Of a stretch of 64,000 nt of DNA, positions 42,355 to 50,571 are shown piece by piece. Every line of letters starts with the position of its first letter. Positions within the stretch are counted from its first letter, which is position 1. Where the stretch lies: the NCBI RefSeq assembly GCF_018130165.1, contig NZ_JAFCLZ010000021.1, positions 62,001 to 126,000 on the forward strand. Reading direction: 5' to 3'. The position numbers were made by a program, and so were the translations under genes. This DNA comes from Bradyrhizobium sp. JYMT SZCCT0180 (GTDB lineage Bacteria; Pseudomonadota; Alphaproteobacteria; Rhizobiales; Xanthobacteraceae). The notes beneath the pieces are model-generated. The model was not told where the DNA came from and ran no database searches. It saw only the letters and a program-made list of their open reading frames with translations.

Positions 42355-43344
42355 GTGTCAGACCAACCCTTACGCATAGGCACGCGCAAGAGCGTGATGG
42401 CGCTGGCGCAGACGGATGAGGTCGCGCGGCTGCTGCGCGCGGCCAATCCGGGGCTGAACGTCGAGATCATAAAATTTGAAACCCGCGGCGATCAGGACCA
42501 AACCAGCAAGCTGCTGCGCCATGGCGGCAAGGGCGGCGCGTTCGTCGCCGAAATCCGCCAGGCCATGCGCGCCGGCGAATTGCAGGCCGCGATGCATTCG
42601 CTAAAGGACGTGCCCGGCAATGAGGAGACGCCGGGCCTTGTCATCGCGGCGACGCTGCCGCGCGATGCCGCCAACGATTCACTGGTGCTGCGTCCGGGCC
42701 TGTCGCTGGAAACCTTCAGGGCCTCGCGCGGCAAGGGCTTCAAGATCGGCACCAACGCGGTGCGCCGCGCCGCCTATCTGCGTCGGTTGTTTCCTGAAGC
42801 CGCCGTGATCCATTACCGCGGTGCCGCCGACACGCGGATTGCAAAACTCGATCGCGGCGACATGCAGCGGCTTCCCGATGGCGGCGAGGTCGGGCCGGCG
42901 GATGCGCTTGTGATGGCGCGCTCGGGCCTTGAGCGCATCGGCATGACGTCCCGCATTGCCTATGATTTCTCCGTAAACGAAATGCTGCCGTCGGTCGGGC
43001 AGGGCATCGTCGCGGTCGAATGCGTCGAGAAAGACTGGGTCACGCGCGGGTATCTTTCTGGCATCGAGGACCTGTCCTCGCGGCTCTGCGCCGAGGCCGA
43101 GCGCGAGGTGCTGTGGGTGCTGAACGGCCATTGCAACTCGCCGATCGCGGGTCACGCGACCATTTCCGGCAGCGACATGACGCTCACGGCCGCGGTGCTG
43201 GACGAGACCGGTTCGCGCTTCATCGAAGCGTCGCGAACGGCGGCGGCGGATCGCCCCCGCGAACTTGGCCGCGACATTGGTCTGGAATTGCTCGACAAGG
43301 GTGCCGCCGATATCATCGCGCGCAACCGGCCGGACGAGCATTAG
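42355..43344 (+). CDS. hemC: Hydroxymethylbilane synthase (porphobilinogen deaminase), divergent
   Basis: A 329-residue protein of haem/tetrapyrrole synthesis that links four porphobilinogens. The catalytic Asp lies in MHSLKDVP and the dipyrromethane-cofactor Cys in NGHCNSPIAGH. Elsewhere it departs from the common pattern: RHGGKGGAFVAEI for GGKGLFTKEI, and RRAAYLRRLFPEAAVIHYRGAADTR for the RRxAQL and RGNVxTR blocks. The start is GTG at 42355 behind CGGAGA. Isolated from other hem genes, it may be a second, specialised copy. Confidence 0.82.
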   Translation: MSDQPLRIGTRKSVMALAQTDEVARLLRAANPGLNVEIIKFETRGDQDQTSKLLRHGGKGGAFVAEIRQAMRAGELQAAMHSLKDVPGNEETPGLVIAATLPRDAANDSLVLRPGLSLETFRASRGKGFKIGTNAVRRAAYLRRLFPEAAVIHYRGAADTRIAKLDRGDMQRLPDGGEVGPADALVMARSGLERIGMTSRIAYDFSVNEMLPSVGQGIVAVECVEKDWVTRGYLSGIEDLSSRLCAEAEREVLWVLNGHCNSPIAGHATISGSDMTLTAAVLDETGSRFIEASRTAAADRPRELGRDIGLELLDKGAADIIARNRPDEH

Positions 43345-43357
43345 ACACGATCGGCTG

Positions 43358-44320
43358 TTAGCGCGCGACCTCGCTCCATTCCGGACAGGTGCGCTGGTCG
43401 ACCGGCACCAGCCAGGCCTTGTAATTGGTCTTGTCGATCACCTCGGCCGGCAGCATCACCTTCTCCGGCAGCGGTTCGCGCTTGAGATGGCGCACCGCCG
43501 CCCGCGTCGCGGTGCAGCCGATCTTGAACATGTTGAAGTCGACGGTCGCGAGCATCCCGCCGGATTCGATCTGCTTCACCGCCGGGAGGATGCCGTTGAT
43601 GCCGATCACGACAGCGCTGCGGTTGGCGCTCTTGAGCGCGTCGAGCACGCCGAGCGCCATGCTGTCATTGGCCGACAGCACCGCGTCGATCTGCTTGTGT
43701 TCGGCCAGCAGCTTCTCCATTCCGCGCCTGGCGTCGGGCGTCTGGTAATTGCCGACCGCCGAGCCCAGCACCTCGATGCCGGGGAATTCGCCGAAGGCGC
43801 GCTGGTAACCGCGCAGCCGCTCGCGATTGGTGGGGGCGGCGGGCGTGCCCTCGATGACAACGATCTTGCCCTTAGCCCCAAGATGCTCGAACAGATAGCG
43901 CGCCTCGCGATATCCGATCTCGAAATCGTCGGCGCCGACATAGGTCACAAAACTGCCCGGCAGCGGATTGGAAACCAATATCACCGGAATCCTGGCCTCG
44001 TTGAGCAGCTTCACCGAGGGGACCATCGCGACGTCGTCAACGGGAATGAAGATGATCGCGTCAGGCTTGTCCTTGATGACCTGCTCCACCATCGCCTTCT
44101 GTTCGTCGACATTGTCAGGCTGCTTCGGCACGAAGTGCACGACCTTTGCGCCGGCTGTTCGCGCAATCTGGTCGGCGGCAATGCGGAAGGCCTCATAGGC
44201 CGGGTTGGTCGAATTCTTGGTGAACACGGCGATGGTCATCTGGTTGTCGGCCGCGGTGGCGCCCGTTGCGAGCAAGGCCGCTGCAGCAGCTATCGCGGTC
44301 GTCATCAAACGTCGCATCAT
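43358..44320 (-). CDS. Sugar-type ABC transporter substrate-binding protein (RbsB-like), orphan
   Basis: A 320-residue periplasmic binding protein. A signal peptide occupies the first 23 residues (to ATGATAAD), followed by a Peripla_BP_4 fold (MTIAVFTKNSTNPAYEAFRIAADQIARTAGAKVV, DAIIFIPVDDVAMVPSVKLLNEARIPVILVSN, AVLSANDSMALGVLDALK). ATG at 44318-44320 follows GAGGAG. Neither a ribose-type permease nor an ATPase is adjacent, so it is an orphan receptor for a sugar or related ligand. Confidence 0.87.
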   Translation of the reverse strand: MMRRLMTTAIAAAAALLATGATAADNQMTIAVFTKNSTNPAYEAFRIAADQIARTAGAKVVHFVPKQPDNVDEQKAMVEQVIKDKPDAIIFIPVDDVAMVPSVKLLNEARIPVILVSNPLPGSFVTYVGADDFEIGYREARYLFEHLGAKGKIVVIEGTPAAPTNRERLRGYQRAFGEFPGIEVLGSAVGNYQTPDARRGMEKLLAEHKQIDAVLSANDSMALGVLDALKSANRSAVVIGINGILPAVKQIESGGMLATVDFNMFKIGCTATRAAVRHLKREPLPEKVMLPAEVIDKTNYKAWLVPVDQRTCPEWSEVAR

Positions 44321-44352
44321 CGTCTCCTCAATGTGACCCGAAATATCAACCC

Positions 44353-44439
44353 CGTCATTGCGAGCGCAGCGAAGCAATCCATCTCACCGGACAAAGAAAG
44401 AATGGATTGCCTCGTCGCTTCGCTTCGCTCGCAATGACG
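44353..44439. repeat. REP-like palindrome, copy 2
   Basis: Second copy of the element at 1678-1760: CGTCATTGCGAGCGCAGCGA, aagcaatccat, atggattgc, CGCTCGCAATGACG. It sits between the start of the orphan sugar-binding protein gene (ends 44320) and the stop of the Liv fusion gene (44446), where it may terminate the Liv operon transcript. Confidence 0.8.
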
Positions 44440-44445
44440 AACTAC

Positions 44446-46983
44446 TCAAAGCCAAAGAATCTTCTTCCGATACTCAAGATCAGTCAGCAGCGGTGCCGCC
44501 GGGCCCTGATGGAACACCGCGCCGCGTTCCAGCGCGAAGACGCGGTCGGCCAGTGCCAGCACCAGATCGAGATTATGCTCGACGATCACAATGGACGTGT
44601 GCCTGCGCAATTGGTCGAACACCCTGAACAGTTCGAGGATCACGGTCGGCGCCAGTCCTTCGAAGGGCTCATCGAGCAGCAGGAGCTTGACATTGCCCGA
44701 CATCGCGCGCGCCACCGCGACCATCTGCTGCTCGCCGCCGGAGAGATAATCCGCCGCGACGTCCATGCGCTCGGCCAGCCGCGGGAAGTATTGCAGGATC
44801 TGCGCTTCGTCCCACACCACGCCGTTGCTGCCGTCGGTCTTGCGCGCGAGGCGTCCGAGCGAGAGATTTTCCCGCACCGTCATGCCGGCGAACAGGCCGC
44901 GGCCCTGCGGGACATAACCGATGCCCTTGCGCGCGATATCGGGCGCGGGCAGGCGGGCGATGTCTGTGCCGGCATATTCGATTCTGCCCGACGACAGCGG
45001 CACCAATCCGGCGAGCGTCTTGAGCAGCGTCGACTTGCCGGCGCCGTTGCGGCCGAGCAAAGCGACGATCTCGCCTTCGCGCACGTCGAGCGAGGCGTCG
45101 TGCAGGATATGGCTCTTGCCATAGAAGGTGTTGACGCCTTCGAAGCGCAGGACCTGCGCGGCGCTCTCCCTGGCTTCGTCGGTGCGGCTGTGCTCCACCT
45201 CGGGAACGCCGGTGCCGGTGTAGATTTCCTGCACCCGGCGGTCGGCACGGACAGCACTGGGCGGGCCGGTCATCAGCACTTCGCCCTGGTTCATCACGGT
45301 GACGGAGTGCGAGAAGCCGAGCACGCGGTCGATATCGTGCTCGACGATCAGCACGGGGATATTGGCGGCGACGTTCTTGACGAGATTCGAGACGCGCTCG
45401 CGTTCGGCAGCGGCAAGGCCGGCCAGCGGCTCGTCGAGCAGCAGCACCTGCGGCTTGGAGCCGAGCGCGATGCCGAGATCGACCAGCCGCTGCCCGCCAT
45501 AGGACAGTTCGCCGCCCTCGATTGTCTCGATGCCCTCAAGCCCGAGGAACTTGATCAGCTCGGCGGTCTCGGCGTGGATGCTCTCGTAGCTGTCGATGTC
45601 GCGCCAGAAGTTGGAGCGCATGTCACTCTGCGCCTGCAGCGACAGCCGCAAATTCTCGTAGATCGACAGTCCCTTGAACAAATTGGTGATCTGGAACGAG
45701 CGCGCCAGGCCCTGATGGCAGATCAGGTCGGATGGCACGCCCTGAATCTCGCGGCCGTTGAGCTTGATGGTGCCCTTGTCGGTCGGAAACAGACCCGAGA
45801 CCAGATTGAACAGCGTGGTCTTGCCGGCGCCGTTCGGGCCGATCAGCGCGTGGATTTCACCGGCACCGACGGTGAGGCTCGCTTCGTTGACGGCTCGGAT
45901 GCCGCCAAAACTCCGGGAGACGCTGTTCACCTCAAGCACGTTGCCGGAAAACCCCTTCGGCATCAGGAAGGCCGGCAGCGGCAGGCCCTCGTAGATCTTG
46001 CGCCGGCTCATTGCTGCGGATTCCTCCGGCGCGGGCCACCAGCGTTTGCTGAGGCGCGCCCAGATGCCGACCAGTCCGTCCGGCGAGAACAGCACGAAGG
46101 CCACGAAGATCAGTCCGAACCACAGCAGCCAGTCCGAGGTCCAGATCGAAAACAATTCGCGGAACAGAATGAAGAACAGCGCGCCGAGCGCCGGCCCCAG
46201 CATGCTGCGCATGCCGCCGATCACGACGATCGCGAGCAGTTCGCCGGAGAACGGCACCGACACCGCCTCGGCGGACACCAGGTAATTCTGAAATCCGATC
46301 AGCCCGCCGGCAAAGCCTGTGACCACTGCGGAGATCACGAAGACGCCGAGCTTGTAGCGCTCGACCGGATAACCCTGGAAGGTGGCGCGCAACTGGTTCT
46401 CGCGGATCGCCACCAGCACATGGCCGAACGGCGAGCGCACCAGCCGCAGCAGCAAATAGAGCACGCCGAGGCTGAGCACGGCGACGACGATGTAGTAGTT
46501 GAGTGCGTTGTCGAGGTCGAAGGCGCCGATGCTGCCGCGCTTCAGGCCGCCAAGGCCGTCTTCGCCGCCGGTGACCTTGGTCCAGCGGAAGGCGGTGGTG
46601 TAGGCGAGCGCCGCCAGCGCCAGCGTCAGCAGCGAAAAATAGACGCCGCGGCGCCGCAGGATGACGATACCGACGGCCGCGGAGGCGACCGCCACCACGA
46701 CCAGCGACAGCAGCAGTGGCAGCCAGATCGAGCCGGGGAACCAGTTGAGCTGGATCAGGCCCGCCGCATAGGCGCCGATACCGAACCAGGTGCCGTGGCC
46801 GAACGAGACGAGACCGGTGTAGCCGACGCACAGGTTAAGCCCCATGGTCGCGATCGCCAGTGCCACCACCATGGTCCCGGTGTTGTGCGAGAGGCCAAGC
46901 GCCTGCATGCCGAACGGCAGCGCGATCAGTGCAAGGCCTGCCAGCAGCAGCGGCCGGTATTTTTGGGCGGACGACAGCTTCAT
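44446..46983 (-). CDS. Fused LivM-LivG-LivF: ABC permease plus two ATPases in one chain
   Basis: An 845-residue protein joining three usual subunits of a branched-chain amino-acid-type importer. Residues 1-315 are a LivM permease. LivG follows with Walker A GPNGAGKT (382-389), signature LSYGGQ (493-498) and Walker B LLLDEP (514-519). LivF has Walker A GRNGAGKS (644-651), signature LSGGE (747-751) and Walker B (768-773). An internal Met325 might allow separate LivG translation. The ATG overlaps the livH stop (ATGA). The substrate may be an aromatic or branched acid. Confidence 0.92.
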   Translation of the reverse strand: MKLSSAQKYRPLLLAGLALIALPFGMQALGLSHNTGTMVVALAIATMGLNLCVGYTGLVSFGHGTWFGIGAYAAGLIQLNWFPGSIWLPLLLSLVVVAVASAAVGIVILRRRGVYFSLLTLALAALAYTTAFRWTKVTGGEDGLGGLKRGSIGAFDLDNALNYYIVVAVLSLGVLYLLLRLVRSPFGHVLVAIRENQLRATFQGYPVERYKLGVFVISAVVTGFAGGLIGFQNYLVSAEAVSVPFSGELLAIVVIGGMRSMLGPALGALFFILFRELFSIWTSDWLLWFGLIFVAFVLFSPDGLVGIWARLSKRWWPAPEESAAMSRRKIYEGLPLPAFLMPKGFSGNVLEVNSVSRSFGGIRAVNEASLTVGAGEIHALIGPNGAGKTTLFNLVSGLFPTDKGTIKLNGREIQGVPSDLICHQGLARSFQITNLFKGLSIYENLRLSLQAQSDMRSNFWRDIDSYESIHAETAELIKFLGLEGIETIEGGELSYGGQRLVDLGIALGSKPQVLLLDEPLAGLAAAERERVSNLVKNVAANIPVLIVEHDIDRVLGFSHSVTVMNQGEVLMTGPPSAVRADRRVQEIYTGTGVPEVEHSRTDEARESAAQVLRFEGVNTFYGKSHILHDASLDVREGEIVALLGRNGAGKSTLLKTLAGLVPLSSGRIEYAGTDIARLPAPDIARKGIGYVPQGRGLFAGMTVRENLSLGRLARKTDGSNGVVWDEAQILQYFPRLAERMDVAADYLSGGEQQMVAVARAMSGNVKLLLLDEPFEGLAPTVILELFRVFDQLRRHTSIVIVEHNLDLVLALADRVFALERGAVFHQGPAAPLLTDLEYRKKILWL

Positions 46984-47855
46984 TCGAATTTCTCGATACG
47001 CTCGCCCAACAGCCCGCGCGGTCGCACCAGCAGCACCACGAACATCAGGACATACATCGATGCCTCGCCGGCGGCGGGCTCGAAATGGATGGTGATGCCG
47101 CGCACCACGCCGACCAGAAGGGCCGCGATCACCACGCCCCAGAAGCTGCCGAGGCCGCCGATCACGACGACGACGAAGGCGACCGTGATGATGTCGGCGC
47201 CCATCGCCGGCTGCACGATGGTGATCGGCGCGAAGAAAGCGCCGGCAAGCGCCGCCATGCCGACGCCGAGCATCACGATCGCGGTCATGTATGGCTGCAG
47301 CCGGATGCCCAGCGCGGCGACCATGTCGGGCCGCTGGATGCCGGCGCGCACCACGCGGCCGAAGGAGGTTTTGTGCAGCAGCAGCCACACTCCGACCAGG
47401 ACGCCGATCACGACGGCGAGAATGAGCAGGCGGTATCGGGAAAACAGGAAGTCGCCTGCCAACACCGAGCCGCGCAGCGCGGGCGGGATAGCCGCCGAAA
47501 TAGGCGGCGCGCCCCAGATGATGCGGATCGCCTGTTCGGCAACCATCGCAAGCCCGAACGTCACCAGCAGGCTCAGGATCGGGTCAGCGGTGTAAAAACG
47601 ACGGAGGATGTAGCGCTCGAACAGGATGCCCAGCATCGCCACCGCGATCGGCGACAGCACGACGGCGGAGCCGAAGCCGAGATATTTGGTGATCTCGACG
47701 GAGACGTACGCTCCAAGTGCGAAGAAGGCGCCATGCGCCAGATTGACGACGCCGCCGACGCTGAAGATCAGCGACAGCCCGAGCGCGATCAGGAGATAAT
47801 AGCCCCCGAGCACGAGGCCATTCACCACCTGTTCCAGCAAGAACGCGAATTGCAT
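46980..47855 (-). CDS. LivH-type ABC transporter permease
   Basis: A 291-residue inner-membrane permease with eight hydrophobic segments. It has the family head LLEQVVNGLVLGGYYLLIALGLSLIFSVGGVVNLAHGAFFALGAY and the tail loop GGLGSFWGVVIAALLVGVVRG with RPRGLLGE. With the fused LivMGF protein (4-bp overlap) and the binding protein upstream it makes a complete importer of the HAAT class. A 105-bp repeat separates it from the binding-protein gene. Confidence 0.92.
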   Translation of the reverse strand: MQFAFLLEQVVNGLVLGGYYLLIALGLSLIFSVGGVVNLAHGAFFALGAYVSVEITKYLGFGSAVVLSPIAVAMLGILFERYILRRFYTADPILSLLVTFGLAMVAEQAIRIIWGAPPISAAIPPALRGSVLAGDFLFSRYRLLILAVVIGVLVGVWLLLHKTSFGRVVRAGIQRPDMVAALGIRLQPYMTAIVMLGVGMAALAGAFFAPITIVQPAMGADIITVAFVVVVIGGLGSFWGVVIAALLVGVVRGITIHFEPAAGEASMYVLMFVVLLVRPRGLLGERIEKFE

Positions 47856-47864
47856 GTGGTTGCC

Positions 47865-47969
47865 CTAGAGCGTTTTCCAGCGAAGTGGACACCGGTTCGC
47901 GTCAAGAAAACGCGTCAAACTAAGAAACTAGAGCCCCGTTCCGATTCAATCGGAACGGAAAAGGCTCTA
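47865..47969. repeat. 105-bp double-hairpin repeat, copy B
   Basis: Inverse-oriented copy of 33745-33849. It has GCGTTTTC ... GAAAACGC around caccggttcgcg, then hairpin CCGTTCCGATT-C-AATCGGAACGG, ends tagagcg and ggctcta. It sits between the binding-protein gene (stop 48042) and livH (start 47855). It could therefore lower expression of the membrane components relative to the binding protein, a frequent arrangement in ABC operons. Confidence 0.8.
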
Positions 47970-48041
47970 GACAAGAGCGGCGCCGGCTGGTCGATGCCGG
48001 CGCCGCTCACGCCAAACGGGGCTAGCGCGCCAGGTGGCGCG

Positions 48042-49286
48042 TCAGGCCTTCATCTCGCAGGGGTTCTGCGTCTTGGTCGGATAGATTTTCTCCAGCGGCT
48101 CTGCCGCCACCGGCACGGCGTCACCGAGCAGCAGCATGTCCCACTTGTCCTTCATCTCGGCTTTCGGCTTCACCGTGAACGGGTAGGCCTCCTGCACCAG
48201 CTGATGGTCCCAGGAACGGAAATAGCCCTTGCGTGCCTTCATGATGTCGAACTCGGTCTGCTTTTCGAAATGCGCGATCAGCGCGTCGCTCTCGGTCGAT
48301 TTGATCTCGTTGATCGCCTGCGCCAGCAGCTTGAGCGTGATGTATTCAATCCAGGCGTGGTTCTCCGGCGGCTTGCCGTATTTCTGGGTAAAAGCCGCGA
48401 CAAAGGCCTTGGAGGCCGGGTTGTCGAGCGTGTGATACCAGACGGTCGGCCAGGTGCCGCTGAGATTGCCTTCGCCGGCGGCCCAGGCATCGCCGGTGTT
48501 GAGGTTGAAGCCGACCAACGGGTAGGGGAAGCCGAACTCGGCATATTGCTTCACCAGGTTGGTGACCTGGTTGCCCGCGAGGTTGCAGCAGACCACGTCC
48601 GGCTTGGCCTGCCGCACCTTCAGCAAATAGGGGCTGAAATCGGTGACGTCGGTCGCGATCAGTTCGTCGCCGGCCAGCGTGGCGCCGTTGGCGTCGAAGA
48701 AGGTTTTTGCGGCTTTCAGCAGATCGTGGCCGAAAATGTAGTCCGCGGTCAGCGTGAAGAATTTCTTGCCCTTCACCATGCCCTTTTGATTGAGCGCGGT
48801 GCCGACGGCATTGACCATCACCGTGTTCGGAATGTCGCAGTGGAACGAGTAGCGGTTGCAGTTCTTGCCGCGCAACGCGTCGGAGCGCGCGCCGGTCGAG
48901 AAGAACACCTTCTTGTTGCGCTCGGCGACCTGCATGATGGTCAGCGAGGAGGCCGAGGAGATTTCGCCGAGCAGCACCACGGCGCCGTCCTGCTCGATCA
49001 TGCGCTGGGCCTTGGTCGAGGCGGTCGCGGGATTGACCGAGTCTTCCGAAATCAGGTCGATCTGTTTGGCCATGATGCCGCCGGACTGATTGATCTCTTC
49101 CGCGGCGAGCTTGACGCCGAGCTGGGCGTAGCTGCCGATGGCGCCGAGAAAACCGGTCAGCGGCACGAGATGTCCGATCTTGATCCGGGTTGCCTGGGCG
49201 CGGACGATCGCCGGAAATCCCAGAGCGGAAGCGCCGGCAAACGCGGCGCCCGTCTTCAACAAAGTACGTCGGCTGTAGCTGAACAT
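48042..49286 (-). CDS. ABC transporter substrate-binding protein, Liv/amide-urea type, Tat signal
   Basis: A 414-residue periplasmic protein. The N-terminus SRRTLLKTGAAFAGASALG is a twin-arginine-type signal (RR at 6-7) ending at about VRAQA. The mature part is a Peripla_BP_6 fold (IKIGHLVPLTGFLGAIGSYAQLGVKLAAEEINQSGGI, QRMIEQDGAVVLLGEISSASSL). Export by Tat suggests folding with ligand in the cytoplasm or a cofactor need, a common feature in rhizobial members. It begins the Liv operon behind the IclR gene. The ligand is unknown; the neighbours suggest a catabolic carbon source. Confidence 0.9.
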   Translation of the reverse strand: MFSYSRRTLLKTGAAFAGASALGFPAIVRAQATRIKIGHLVPLTGFLGAIGSYAQLGVKLAAEEINQSGGIMAKQIDLISEDSVNPATASTKAQRMIEQDGAVVLLGEISSASSLTIMQVAERNKKVFFSTGARSDALRGKNCNRYSFHCDIPNTVMVNAVGTALNQKGMVKGKKFFTLTADYIFGHDLLKAAKTFFDANGATLAGDELIATDVTDFSPYLLKVRQAKPDVVCCNLAGNQVTNLVKQYAEFGFPYPLVGFNLNTGDAWAAGEGNLSGTWPTVWYHTLDNPASKAFVAAFTQKYGKPPENHAWIEYITLKLLAQAINEIKSTESDALIAHFEKQTEFDIMKARKGYFRSWDHQLVQEAYPFTVKPKAEMKDKWDMLLLGDAVPVAAEPLEKIYPTKTQNPCEMKA

Positions 49287-49366
49287 GGCGGGTCTCCTCC
49301 CTGGGGGCGCGTCACGACGTCCTGCCTCCGATTCTCGCTATGCGAGGATGTGAGAGACGTTCTTTT

Positions 49367-49382
49367 ATTATTGGAGGATAAT
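49367..49382. promoter_or_regulatory. Palindrome upstream of the Liv operon, candidate IclR site
   Basis: ATTAT-TGGAGG-ATAAT is a perfect inverted repeat in the 165-bp space between the IclR gene stop and the binding-protein start, 81 bp before the latter. Being A/T-rich in a GC-rich genome, it stands out. IclR proteins bind palindromes of about this size, so it is a plausible operator for the transport operon. Confidence 0.45.
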
Positions 49383-49451
49383 TCCGGACACAGCCGCGCC
49401 TGTCAACGCCAAATGCGTCGCAGATTCGCTTCAGCCGATTGGGAAGGGGAC

Positions 49452-50345
49452 TTAAAAGGACTTCGTGGTGTCGCGGGCGCCGAACTCGGCGGACAGCCGG
49501 GCGGCAGCGGTTTGCACCAGTTTGGCGCGGCTTTTCAGCACCTGGTCGGACATCCGCCAGATCGGGCCGGAAATGCCGAGCGCCCCGATCACGTCGCCGG
49601 TAAAATTATAGACCGGCACCGCGATGCAGCGCACTTCCGCGTTGTACTCGCCGTCGTCGATCGCGATCGCGCTGCGCCGGATTTCGGCAATCTCGCGCAG
49701 CAGCACGGCAGGATCGGTGATCGACTTGCCGGTCGAAGGCTTCAGCTCGACGCGTTCGAGGAATCGCTTCAGCTGGTCGGGGCGCAGCGAGGCCAGGATG
49801 ATCTTGCCGAGCGCGGTGCAATGCGCCGGCCGCACCACGCCGACCCGGTCGGTGAGCTGGAACGCGCCGGAGCCGCTGGTGCGGGCAATAACCACGACGG
49901 AATCGCCCATGCGGACCGCAAAATGCCCGCTCTCGCCGGTTTCCCGCGAGAGATCTTCCAGCACCGGTGTTGCGAGATTGACCATCTCGATTTCATCGAG
50001 CGCGCTGGCGGCGAGCGCGAACAACGGCCGGCCAACGCGGTACCGCTTGGAATCCCGCTCCTGCCGCATGTAGCCCAGCGTGACGAGGGTCTTGGCAAGA
50101 TGGAACGTGGTGGAATTATGCAGGCCGACGAGCTTGCTGAGTTCAGCGAGGCTGATGCCTTCGCGATGGCGCGCGACTTCCTCGAGGATCGAAAACGCGC
50201 GCCCGAGTGATTGCACGCCGCCGCGCTGACGCTCCTCGGCGTCGTCGTCGATGTTGGGCGCGTTCGATTGCACCAGTCGGGCGACCGCCGTCTTGCGTGG
50301 CGTGGCGGGTTTCTCGCTCGTCTTCGGCTTGGTTTGCGATTTCAC
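49452..50345 (-). CDS. IclR-family transcriptional regulator
   Basis: A 297-residue regulator. The winged HTH lies at about 43-105 (GGVQSLGRAFSILEEVARHREGISLAELSKLVGLHNSTTFHLAKTLVTLGYM). The effector domain follows with GESGHFAVRMGDSVVVIARTSG, RPAHCTALGKIILA, and ALGISGPIWRM. A Lys/Pro-rich tail precedes the HTH (residues 1-40), longer than usual. Flanked by a Liv-type importer and divergent catabolic genes, it probably controls both in response to the imported substrate or its product. Confidence 0.92.
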   Translation of the reverse strand: MKSQTKPKTSEKPATPRKTAVARLVQSNAPNIDDDAEERQRGGVQSLGRAFSILEEVARHREGISLAELSKLVGLHNSTTFHLAKTLVTLGYMRQERDSKRYRVGRPLFALAASALDEIEMVNLATPVLEDLSRETGESGHFAVRMGDSVVVIARTSGSGAFQLTDRVGVVRPAHCTALGKIILASLRPDQLKRFLERVELKPSTGKSITDPAVLLREIAEIRRSAIAIDDGEYNAEVRCIAVPVYNFTGDVIGALGISGPIWRMSDQVLKSRAKLVQTAAARLSAEFGARDTTKSF

Positions 50346-50571
50346 GGATGGGTCTCCAGGAAGGCAGGGCCGAATTCTATCAGGCTGTCCTCGTCAATGA
50401 ATAGCATGATGCTCCGCTGCGGGCCTGTCCATCTCTATACCACAATAGCAATTGACGTACAGTATTATGAGAAATAGGTTCGGCCCCGCCGGCCGCGCAA
50501 TCCAAGACGCGGCGATCAAGCGTGTTGAGCAGGGCAAGCCCGCTGAGCAGCAGGGAGAGAAGAGTAATCCG

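Noticed and set aside
44266..50210. Very long open frames on the plus strand opposite the Liv operon (about 1100 codons each)
   Set aside because: They run antisense to genes with unmistakable ABC motifs, are full of His/Gln/Arg/Asp-rich text without conserved blocks, and result from the high third-position G+C of the real genes.
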